The position numbers and the translations under genes were made by a program. A stretch of DNA of 64,000 bases from Endocalyx cinctus (Eukaryota > Ascomycota > Sordariomycetes > Amphisphaeriales > Apiosporaceae): NCBI GenBank assembly GCA_001600455.1, contig BCKC01000001.1:828914-892913 (forward strand), in the 5' to 3' direction. Positions within the stretch are counted from its first letter, which is position 1; the number at the start of each line of letters is the position of its first letter. The notes under the pieces were generated by a model. It had not been told where the DNA came from. It saw only the letters and a program-made list of their open reading frames with translations, and did not search any database. Positions 54,972 to 64,000 of this stretch are shown in pieces.

Positions 54972-55780
54972 GCTATGTTAAGAGAGGCTGGAAGTGGTTT
55001 TATATGAATGTTTCATAGTCAGATAGTCGTGAAGTACTTGGTAGCCACATTAAATTAGTACGAGAAGTCAATTTAGCATCCATGCGGGTCGCCTTGACTC
55101 GTGAAATCTGTGCAGTGCAGCACCTTACAGAATGAGGGTGCCAGATTCCTTCTCGGCACAATAAAACAGGTCACTTTGGGCGAGGTATCTAAGAAATAGT
55201 ATAGTATGGTCACTGGTAGGTGGTACTCTAAAGACTTAACTAGACCTTGCTATGAGAAAGACTCCCCTGCTCCTAGCTTTACATATGTTCCCAGTCTAAA
55301 TATAGTCTCTTCTGTGCCATGCAAGCTCACTTCACGTCTAGGAAGCGGCTTGAGGAGCTAATATTGGCGTAGCATTGTTGCTTCTTCCCCTGTTAAGATA
55401 TCCGGAATTAAAGATAATCATCGTGACTAACTTTGGCTAAAGTTCCACGGCTTAACAATATATCAGAGTGTGTGAGGACCTTTCTTTTTCAAATGTTTCA
55501 ATATCCGACAAATGTATATATCATAATTGGACGTCTTGATCGACATTCCGACCTCCGAATGTACCCAAAAAAAAAGAAAGCCTATATGTCGTTTTCACAT
55601 ATAGGCTAAATAAATCTCGCCTGACAAAAACGTACCACTTATACCTGGTATGGAGGATGGAGTAGAAAGATAAATATAATAAACTTCTTAAAATATATAG
55701 CATCAGGTCTTCTTAGGTCTATTTTACAAGTATATGAATTCTTTATCCGTCATTAATTGTTCTAGGACTACTTAGTCGGC
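54972..55780. other. intergenic spacer
   Basis: No gene is seen. A short inverted pair flanks AAAAAAAAAGAAAG at about 55565-55610 (CCTATATGTCG and CATATAGGC), forming a weak hairpin. It is upstream of the secreted-protein gene. Confidence 0.4.
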
Positions 55781-57720
55781 ATGGCTTCATTTCACGTCTT
55801 AGGCCGGATCGGGATCTTCTCTTTAACACTCCCCATACTCTTAGCCGCTGCTCAGGACACGACAGCGACGACAACAGCGACGATCACGGAGCCTTCCCGT
55901 ACCGGCGTACCTCCAGTACCGCTACCGACAAGCTGCCTCCTCAAATCGCTCAGCGCGCCAATATGGGAAATCGGATCGTTTTCGTATCTTGAGAGCGACG
56001 CGGAGGCCTTCTTCGCCATGCGGAGTAACGTGGACCCCCGAAACTGGGAGTGCTACGGATCTTCTCAAGGCGATAATGAGCTGATCCGCGGCGAATGTGA
56101 TAGCCCCATGCGAGGGAACGCGAGTGTACCTACATTCGAGTTCGATCCGGAGACGTATGATATTAGCATGAAGCAAACATGGGTCTGCGAGGATGAGATT
56201 CTGGATGCTCTAGGCCCGTAAGTCTCTACATTTTTGATTCTCCCTGGGTATGAATATGTAAATATTTTGTGGTGAGAACGTGTTATCTATAATAAGTAGA
56301 AGGCTACCTTGATGGTCTGCATGGATTGAAAGATGTGTGTCTGACTCATTTCTTAAATTTTTTTAGTGTAACATTTGAAGGCGCCGGTGACGGGAAAGCT
56401 TCTCGCGAGGACGGAGAAACGACCGTCGTACCCATCGCCCTTCTATCGCCGGTCGAGCAGCCCGCCTACGACCATCCCAAGCTCCCGACCGGCCACGATA
56501 ACCCGGGTTGCCGATCGGCCTCGAGCTCGTCCCCGACTCTCATCATTTCCGGCTTCGAATGGTGGACGGGATTATACTGGGAACAGTCAGTTGGGCAAGA
56601 GCTGGTGCCTTTCCCGCCGTCGCCGGTGGGCGCGGGCGCGTTTCTACTGAACGTGACGAATCCAATTATCGGTGCAATTTTCTCCTGCGACTTCGATAGC
56701 AACGGCGATTTCGGCTATTCGAACGTGTCCGCGGAGGACGTCGGTTGGATAGGGGAAAGGGGAGGTTTGGGGCGCCGCCAGGGGTTGCCGGGGTTGCCAA
56801 GGTCGCCGTACTGGACCTATTGCCACGAGTTGACGGCGGAGGTCGACAACAGCACCGGTGATGCTAACTCCGGTGTCAATGGTTACACGGCGTCGGTTGC
56901 GTTGTGGGTTGATCCGTACGAAAAGACATTGACGGTAGATCACACTTGGTATTGTGATGATGAGGGAGGCGATTCGCCGTACGCGTTCCCATTTCTCTTT
57001 CCCGTTTTCCTATATCACATATTGATTTATTTTGTTCTTAGCTGACAAAAGTCCCTGTGCGAATTGGTCACCGTAAACAGCACGCAATTCGTTGCCCAGG
57101 GTACTATTCCTTGGCCATCTCTAGACTGCAGGTTTCCACGTACGGTAGGTGAGGACTCTAAGTGGTATGCTGGCAGACGGATCGTTAATGGTAGCTATTG
57201 TTACTCGCCGACGGGCTCCACCGAAATGGATACCTCGTCCATTACCTGGATCAAAACGAATCCGATGGTCCCTTGGGCGCTGTATCAGCCGACACTCGTG
57301 GGCGAGGCCGTCGCCTGCATGAACCGGACGTTCGACGCATCGCAGCAGGCGCTCGAGGTCCCTACAGGCACTTACGAGTTCATGTGGTTCTATCACACAA
57401 TCGTACCCGGAGACACGGATCCCAATCACCAGACCGAGCGTTACCCGCACGGCTTGTTCCATTTTCACTCTAAGTACCCGGCCGCCGGCTACGACCCTTT
57501 CTATCAAAAGGACATCTCGTGCCAGTGGGAGTCCGACCAGCTGAACCCGACGAACGACGCGTACGATCCGGACGCGTGGAACAGGTGCGACATCGCCCAA
57601 GCGGGTAATCCGACGGGATTGAGCGCGGCGGGAAATTGGGATCCAAGAGAGGGTGTGAATAGATTGAAGCTTTGGTTGGCGTACCGCTGTGAGGGAGTAG
57701 GAAGCGGTAGGAAGAAGTGA
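55781..57720 (+). CDS. secreted Cys/Trp-rich protein of unknown function
   Basis: I do not recognise a named family. The start MASFHVLGRIGIFSLTLPIL plus LAAAQ is a signal peptide, followed by a Thr-rich stretch. Exon 1 ends 56217, and exon 2 begins 56367 (PVTFEGAGDGKAS). Cys and Trp occur in recurring patterns (KQTWVCEDE, VDHTWYCDDE, CDFDSNGDFGYSN, WTYCHELTAEVDNST), suggesting disulfide-linked repeated modules, with many N-glycosylation sites. The join from exon 2 to 57040-57720 (CELVTVNSTQFVAQGTIPWP...YRCEGVGSGRKK) is unclear. The only in-phase donor is a weak GTTTTC at 57002 to the AG at 57051. A frameshift is the alternative. It may be a cell-wall or host-facing protein. Confidence 0.6.
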
Positions 57721-58287
57721 GTTGTTTTCTTTTTCTTGGGTTTTCTCCCGATTCCATCATCCGTTTACCTGGACTCTAGCCTGTTAATGGTCGATCAAAC
57801 GGACAAGAAAGCAAAGTCCTCTCCGCATCACTTATCTAGTAAATCAAACTAACAGAATTCGAAAACTAAATAAATAGTATCATTTTCAATATCACGACGG
57901 ATACGCAACTGGAGCCTCAGTGTTCTGAAGAAGACTATACAACAAATTGCCAGTTCGTCCCAAGAGGCGACACGATGAACCTAACATACACAGAACTTAG
58001 GTTTTACTTGGAGGAGAAGGATGACGATGAGAAGTAAGAAGATAAACAGGGAGGATTCAAAAACAGCAGTCGTTTTAGAGCTTACCTGATATTGAATGAG
58101 AGGCAAGAGGGCGGCTGTTGGCGAAGATGGGATAACGTATTACATATTGTACATAGTAATCAGTGTCCACATCGGTGCGTATATCGCGGGAATAGAGGAA
58201 AAGCTACCAGATATCACGATGCAATCTCTGGAATTAGACCAGACGTTCTCAATTATATGTTACGAAATTGGAAGTCGGCCCATTTAA

Positions 58288-58560
58288 CAGGCCCTTGGAA
58301 AAGAAGAATGGTCACGTGATGGATCTACGGGATCTATGGGATCTGAATAGATCCATTAGATCCAGTAGATTATCGTCAGTCTTAGTATACCAACATGCCA
58401 GACTTCTTTAAGTATATAAGGATGGAATTTCTTTTGTATTTAGTTACTCTTTACCTTAGATCTTTAGCTTCTAATTTAAGTACTATCTTTTACTATAGTA
58501 TAGAGTACCTTGAAACTTCTTTTACAAACATCGTGAACCTCACTTAATATGATTTTTTGA
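58288..58560 (+). mobile_element. possible solo LTR with GATC-rich head
   Basis: AACAGGCCCTTGG, GGTCACGTGATGGATC, a cluster of GGATCT/AGATCC words that can pair, then AAGTATATAAGGATGG (TATA-like), a T-rich part and CATCGTGAACCTCACTTAA. This order of palindromic head, TATA box and pyrimidine-rich tail resembles Copia LTRs of filamentous fungi. There is no second copy and no target duplication, so the bounds are approximate. Confidence 0.35.
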
Positions 58561-58717
58561 TCTATTGTTACCTTTAAATTAATACCCCACTACGAACTAA
58601 CCAATCAGACAGAGTCAGTTAAACTAGTATTATCCGACGTATTGGCGGGTTTGTAACATTATAGCGTCAATAAAACGAGAACCACATAATATACCTCATA
58701 TCTAGGCCCCTTGGCAT

Positions 58718-58856
58718 ACGGGAGGTGAGCTTGCAGCCCACAGAACGTCCTGAGTTTACAATTTTTACTGTGTTACACGGAAGATAAGAAAACGACAGGG
58801 GTTTTTAAAGATGGTTCCGTAGAGGCGTGTAGAGGACCCTTCGTAAACTCAGGCAT
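58718..58856 (+). repeat. dispersed repeat, copy 2 (direct partner at 42996-43141)
   Basis: Same orientation as copy 1. Ends are ACGGGAGGTGAGC and AACTCAGGCAT. An inverted 11-mer pair CCTGAGTTTAC (58749-58759) and GTAAACTCAGG (58843-58853) is perfect in this copy, hinting at a 105-base miniature element with terminal inverted repeats inside the longer repeat. Confidence 0.75.
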
Positions 58857-58997
58857 TGGCCTATCATAAATGGTACTAGGACTAAGCCATACTAAGACAT
58901 CACGCGTAACCGTATTTATGAACTAAGATGACCATAATGCTAAGCTTGTTATAAATAATTAACAGATAATTAAACCGGTTTTGCGATTCTCCCGAGC

Positions 58998-59041
58998 GCA
59001 CCTGAGCATGCCCTGAGCAGTGCCTGAGTAGCGCCTGAGTA
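58998..59041. repeat. 11-base tandem repeat, four units
   Basis: Units GCACCTGAGCA, TGCCCTGAGCA, GTGCCTGAGTA and GCGCCTGAGTA follow head to tail. The CCTGAG core equals the inverted-repeat end of the element 140 bases to the left. Confidence 0.6.
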
Positions 59042-59191
59042 AAGCGGCGACGGACTAAGCGCCTAGCCAGAGTCGGAGAGGGCAACTTGTGTGAAAGACA
59101 ACAGAGTATTGGATGCTAGTCTTATGTTCCATCTTAACCCCTATCTAAGTACCTATACAAACATCCTACCTATTTTTTTTGCTCTCGGTCT

Positions 59192-60533
59192 TCATAATGG
59201 GTTCATACAAAGTTTCAATAAGCTATGATAGAAGTCATTAGTACTATTACCAGTGGTCAGAAGGAGCAAGTGCCATATCATGCTTACCCACTCGTCCATT
59301 TTCCAATCATTTTCCATGCTTGACGCAGTGACGTCCAATTTTTCTACAACATATTAGAAAACACTTTACTAAGTTCCGATACGATGAATGTATTATTTTC
59401 AAGGTCAACTTACCTGAAGCAACATATACCACATCCGCGATCTTGGGTTCCTCGCTTATACCTCGTAAGAATCTAGTTGCTGTCGTAGCGGAACCAACCT
59501 GCCCAATCATGAACTTGACGCCTGATGTAACGGAGTCAGTAATTTACCACGAAGCAGGGGCTACGTAAAGAAGTGACAAAATGCGACGTTAAGGTGCTTA
59601 CTTTCGCGAGGGAGGCCCGCAGCTTCCAGTTTATCACCACACTCGGAGATAGCGTCCACGAATGCCGATCTATGTTCTCCATCGGGCACGCCATCCGTCA
59701 GGACGGAAACGAGGAGCGGTCTCTTGAGGTGCGGCAGGTTGTTGTATACCAAGGGCTGGAGAATTTTCGTCTTCAGGTTCGTGCCAATCGGGGTGTCGCC
59801 GCCCCAGGTCAACGACCTGACCATATCGGTGAGCTCATCGAACTTGAGACTCTCGGGGTTGGGAACCTGCTGGTTGATATAACGCATGTAGATGCCTTCG
59901 CCGTCGGGCAAGATCCTGGTGGTGACTCGGGCGATTCGGTTGATGAGCCTGTTTTGGGCCTCCCAGCGACCCTCGCGTCTCATCGAACTGCTGTCATCTA
60001 ATTAATTCGATAATGTTAGCACAATATCCGTAACGAGATATAATTACGTTCATATGTCTTTATTTCAAGTGACGAAATACACGTACCGCAGTACAGAACT
60101 TGTTGATGCATCGTAACCTGAACTGTTTTAAGCAAAAGGTCGTCGCCACAAATAGGCGTCTCCGGGTCATCGGCCAGGGCTGAAGCCTTGTCTGCCATCT
60201 CGTCGACGAACTTTGGACTGTTATCGAAGAATATCTCGGCGGAGGTGTTTTGGAAAGCTTTTGTGACGTGGGAGACGAACTCGGCCTTGGTGTCCTGTTC
60301 GTCCTGGTGATTGACCTCCTATGACATATTTAGTTAAGTCCCATCATTTTAAGTAGTGTATCAGTATTTACTTCGTCGCTTACCTGGGCGGGCTCCTTGA
60401 AGATCTTGGGGACGGATTTAGGGTTGAGCCCGAATAGCCATTGTAAGATTGCTATGATGGTCCTGATGCCCCAAGCTACCACGGATTTCGTGATATTGAA
60501 GGCGCGCTTGACATAACTTCTAATTCGGAACAT
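59192..60533 (-). CDS. von Willebrand factor A domain protein
   Basis: Probable intracellular adhesion/scaffold-type vWA protein of the kind common in filamentous fungi. The ATG at 60533 (MFRIRSYVKRAFNITKSV) begins a short hydrophobic-basic leader. The intron 60319-60383 leads to EVNHQDEQDTKAEFVSHV. A second intron joins VLYC to DDSSSM, giving the metal-site motif DxSxS. The domain continues LINRIARVTTRILPDGEGIY, MVRSLTWGGDTPIGTNL (conserved Thr) and LLVSVLTDGVPDGEH (conserved Asp). After another intron come VKFMIGQVGSATTATRFLRG and IADVVYVAS, then after a last intron KLDVTASSMENDWKMDEW, ending MNPL. All metal-site residues are present. About 375 residues. The function is not predictable from its context. 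Confidence 0.8.
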
Positions 60534-62640
60534 TGTGATGAAGTTTAAGCACTTCAATAAGAATTAATTAAAACTGATGGTCAACACTGTCTCTTATTTA
60601 TAAAAGTAGAATGAACAACACCGAAGCAAATCCTTAGATACTAGGGTCTACAAATATAAATAACAGAGAAAATGTTTGGGCCTCATTCCATTGAAGTAAG
60701 AGCGAGGTGACCGATGCTTATATGACCATCGGTCGGAACCCTTCGAAACCTGATTCCTATATCGAGAACTTTATAAAGTGTAAAAGGATATCTATTGTGC
60801 TAATACTCTACAGGGTCACCAGCACACTATTTTAGCTATATGACGCCCTCCTACAGCTATAAGTAATTTGAAAACTCAAGCTTGTTATACTTTAAATATA
60901 AGATAACCTAATTTATACAGGTTTCACAGAAGCATATGAAAATTAAGAGAACGTCGAAAAACTCGGCAGTCAATGTTGGGTAAACCGAAGTATCCATAGC
61001 GGGACGGCCCGACGCGCAGGACCTTTGTCTTTTAAATACTAAACGCACATTTCATCCAATAAAGAAACGTATAGGCACGAAAGGTGGGTATGAACGAAGT
61101 TTCTTAGAGTGATAGTATAATTTGACCTGACCCCCGGGGATTACCTCGTTATTGCCGATACGATGAGAAAAGAAGACAGATTATATACTCAATAGAAACC
61201 TTAATCGGGGCCCCATCGGATTGACTCAATAGAGAATCCGTAAATAATCCAAAATGCTTATGCCCGTAAATGCCCAGTTGACGCCCGAGTAAACTATCTT
61301 TGGTCTGACACGAAACATTATCCGGTGCTCTATTTCCATGGCTCTACTGAGATTATAGTTAGTTCCAAGGTAGGTAGCTTGTCAGATGTGGTGTTAGGAT
61401 TGACATCGAACTATGCAAGCTATGTTGAAGCTAGATTTACAATTATTCGTATTTCCGATAAAAGTTTCTGCATGTAAATTTAAAGTTATTATCATACGGG
61501 AATAGCCAATTAGTAATTCGCTGGAGATACTATTCGAAGCTTGTAAGTGTTACTTTATGTGTTCATGCAGTTCTTCGTGTGAGGTTATGATAGTAATAGA
61601 TCGTGAGAGGGGACGCCGTATAAGGTTTTGGTACGAAGCCAGATTTGTTTTATCTATCTCTGGAGTTGATATTCCCGGAAGCGGAGAGTTATTATGACTT
61701 GAAATGATATTTTAATGTATGAACCACAGAGTTTGTTGGTCTCTCTTCCTATGTTAGCCATCCCATTCTTACTGGCATCTATGCCCTACTGGTAACTAAT
61801 GTTATTAAAAATACATTTTCAATTAATTTGATCTCATCGGCGGTTCGCTTGGTGCGATAGGAAGGAGGGCCCAAGAGAGTCTTGGTAGCTTAGTTGAAAC
61901 GTCGTATCCGGAGGGTTTCTTTGGTTTTACATACATACACATATATAGAGATAATGCGATTTGCCTTCATTCCCCTGCGCTCCATCATTTGGGCGATACA
62001 TCTATTGGCTCGCCTCTTCTAACTCATGTGTCATGATGGACGTTTGCATTATTTGATCGTTTTGGTTTGGTGTGTGTAATAATTAATTACCCTGTATTAT
62101 CGCTCTTTTGTCGCAGATCCACTGTCCTGTTGTTAGTACTCGTCCAGTCGTCGTAGAACATTGGTAAATATAATAATTACAGATGTGAATATTTCTATAA
62201 GACAAGACTCAGCAACTTCAATTCGAGTAAATATCCAATATCTCTGAAATTAGGTTTTGATCAATGCCTCAAACGCTTTTTTGAAGTACTCATGTCACTC
62301 CACCCGAAGGTACTTGTGTATTTACAGTGATAGTACCCTACCAAGTCGCATTAATTAGCGACAATGCTACAGATTACAGAGAAGACCAGAAACATAAATA
62401 CCTCGAAGCAGTAAAATTTTAAGTGGTGTCTAGTTTGCGTTGCTGCATGGTTGTACTTATAGAAGTGTATCCACCAGCTGGATAAATCATCAAGGATATA
62501 TGATCGCTGGGTCTTGCCAAATTATAGGTACGCCAAGTGCCTAATTATCTGATCATACAGCTGTCATGGTTTTAGGATATTGTTTATTTTATAGTTAAGA
62601 AAAATGATTTCCCAAAAGTCGTAGTATTGTGACAGTTTAG
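60534..62640. other. gene-free AT-rich region of 2.1 kb
   Basis: No coding stretch with motif or codon bias on either strand, no RNA gene and no repeat shared with the rest of the window. It contains GGGGCCCC at about 61208, a partial form of the palindrome discussed elsewhere, without a nearby gene. Confidence 0.45.
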
Positions 62641-63498
62641 AGGGATTGGAAATCAGGGTCGGCGAGATCGACCCCATGCAGCCGTCGATGAGCGACCTGC
62701 TCGAGTATCAAGATCAATCCTTTGGTGGTGAGTATCGATTTTTCTCTCCATTCAGCGACATCCACGACAAGATTATACTTGACAAACCGTACAATAAGCA
62801 AGTCATTTCCTTGTCTTGTAAATATTACCAAACTCCTCTAGTTAATAGCCTCTACCTTGGCTGCAGTGTGGACGAAAGCAGCCCACCGAAGAAGAATGTA
62901 GATGAGGATCGGGAAATGTGCAATGCATCGTTGATATTATTTCGTATATAATATTTGCAAGAAAGTGGTGATTGTTCTATACTTTAGATAGACATACTTG
63001 AATCACTCGCTGTCATATTGTACTTCATCATTTCTTCAAGTTAGCAGAATGGAACCATCTGAAGAAATCGCTGATATTAAGAATGTGAAATTGGGATGTC
63101 TGTTTTGTAATCACTTAGACCATATCTTTCAAACACGACGGCGACAGTCATCTCAGTATTACAAACTCTCTATATTATGACTCGAATTTTCTTCTTCACA
63201 AGGCAGGACAAGGCCTGCCACTGTAATGAAAAAAAAGAGTGATATGTTTTTCCGCAAGACAAATAAAAAGAGTCAAGCGTCAAAACTATTGTCAAGCTCA
63301 AACAATAAAAGGAGTCTGAGCCAAACAACTTGTTTGTCAGAGACAAATAAAATCAACAAACGCTGAAAAAGGTTCCAAAGATTAATAAGTAAAAGCATGC
63401 CCGAGTCAGTAGACTCAAGGGACAGCAATGAAGAATTCAACGAATTCAAAGGGTACAAAAAATTTCTCAGGATTCTGAGATTACCTCTGCAGAGGCGG
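62641..63498. other. spacer with one exon-like GC-rich patch
   Basis: The patch 62640-62730 reads EIRVGEIDPMQPSMSDLLEY and is followed by GGTGAGT, a perfect donor form, and preceded by TTTAG. It looks like a lone exon of about 90 bases in AT-rich DNA, but no partner exon or family could be found. The rest shows nothing. Confidence 0.25.
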
Positions 63499-63586
63499 GT
63501 ATCCAAGGTATCCAGAATGTCCAAGGTGTCCAGGTGTCCAGGTGTCCATGTGTCCAGGGTGGCCAGAACGTCCAGGCAAGGTCCAA
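63499..63586. repeat. GTCCAGGT-type minisatellite
   Basis: About ten imperfect units of 8-10 bases around GTGTCCAG, with early units reading GTATCCAAG and later ones GTGTCCAGG. No protein reading is suggested. Confidence 0.6.
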
Positions 63587-63599
63587 ATAGAATTATCCT

Positions 63600-63668
63600 C
63601 CGGAATAGTTATTTTATATGTCCGGAATAGTTATTTTATATATCGTTCGGATCGTTCGGATCGTTCGG
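63600..63668. repeat. two short tandem repeats back to back
   Basis: A 20-base unit CCGGAATAGTTATTTTATAT occurs twice with two bases (GT) between, followed directly by ATCGTTCGG three times. Confidence 0.6.
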
Positions 63669-63785
63669 TTTACTGCCGACTACGTCATCTTGTCATTTCC
63701 CACATTCAACACTCACATCTCTTTGCCTCCTCTTTATGCACCGCCGTCCTTACTTCACTCCCCGTTAAGTTCCATCGAATATATT

Positions 63786-63860
63786 GCCGTGTGTCGTCGT
63801 GCGTGCCGTCGTGCGTGCCGTCGTGCGTGCCGTCGTGCGTACCGTCGAGTATGCCGCCGA
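63786..63860. repeat. 12-base tandem repeat GCCGTCGTGCGT
   Basis: Four near-perfect units of GCCGTCGTGCGT, with degenerate units GCCGCCGAGTAT at the right end. In one frame it would encode Arg-Ala-Cys-Arg repeats, but no start or domain supports a gene. A pyrimidine-rich tract (CCTCTTTTTCCACC words) continues to the window end. Confidence 0.6.
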
Positions 63861-64000
63861 GTATATCGCCCAAAACCTATCCCATATACAACATCATTGC
63901 CTTCTTTTCCACCTCTTCCCACCCCCCACACATCTTTCCCTCCTCTTTTTCCACCACCCCCCTTTCTTCCCTCCCCGCTAAATGCCGTCGAGTAATTGCC

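Larger units (their letters stand above)
57721..59191. other. transposon-littered spacer right of the tailoring cluster
   Basis: No gene is supported. It carries an LTR-like stretch (58288-58560), the second copy of the ~140 bp repeat (58718-58856) and a short 11-base tandem array (58998-59041), all listed separately. Confidence 0.5.

Noticed and set aside
62646..62951. Frame starting EIRVGEIDPMQPS as a complete gene
   Set aside because: Only its first 90 bases look coding and they end at a splice-donor-like site; the rest is AT-rich without motif.

Overview
The window is nuclear DNA of a filamentous ascomycete (Pezizomycotina). The evidence is short 50-100 bp GT-AG introns in most genes, two HET-domain genes, Zn2Cys6, NmrA, Dabb and fungal O-methyltransferase families, solo LTRs, and gene-poor AT-rich spacers rich in TACCTAGGTAGGTA-type words. 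A Sordariomycete, perhaps Xylariales, is my guess from general style only. No tRNA, rRNA or CRISPR was seen.

Left arm (1-14 kb): an O-methyltransferase remnant at the edge is followed by an anion:cation-symporter-type MFS transporter, a LEU2-like 3-isopropylmalate dehydrogenase paralogue with a Tyr/Phe swap at its catalytic Tyr position, a succinate-semialdehyde-type aldehyde dehydrogenase, a regulator carrying two C2H2 fingers plus a Zn2Cys6 cluster, a short-chain dehydrogenase and a small Dabb-barrel protein. These look like one metabolic cluster with its own regulator. The transporter and regulator promoters share the palindrome CGGGGCCCCG.

Middle (15-42 kb): a broken DUF3433-type membrane protein gene, a solo LTR, a dual-specificity phosphatase, an unknown 282-residue protein, a HET protein, a CocE/NonD serine hydrolase and a secreted HD-domain protein of the cyanamide hydratase type. 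Then come three same-strand enzymes: MmgE/PrpD family, TauD-type Fe/2-oxoglutarate dioxygenase and an MDR reductase. A second kind of solo LTR and a second HET gene follow.

Right arm (43-60 kb): a tailoring-enzyme cluster (O-methyltransferase, NmrA reductase, P450, DHA2 transporter, glutathione S-transferase) with no backbone synthase. It sits between inverted copies of one 263 bp LTR (43.6 and 54.5 kb) and, further out, direct copies of a ~140 bp repeat (43.0 and 58.7 kb). The cluster is decaying. The methyltransferase has a +1 slip in a 10-G run at its SAM motif and no usable splice donor after exon 3. The GST has two in-frame stops and an LTR in its 3' end. The transporter has lost its last membrane segment, which lies stranded 1.6 kb downstream beyond the GST and the LTRs. 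NmrA and P450 read intact. Beyond the cluster are a secreted Cys/Trp-rich protein and a vWA-domain protein, then a gene-poor end with minisatellites.

Exon boundaries were read by hand from splice consensus and family alignment remembered from training. No database or alignment program was used.
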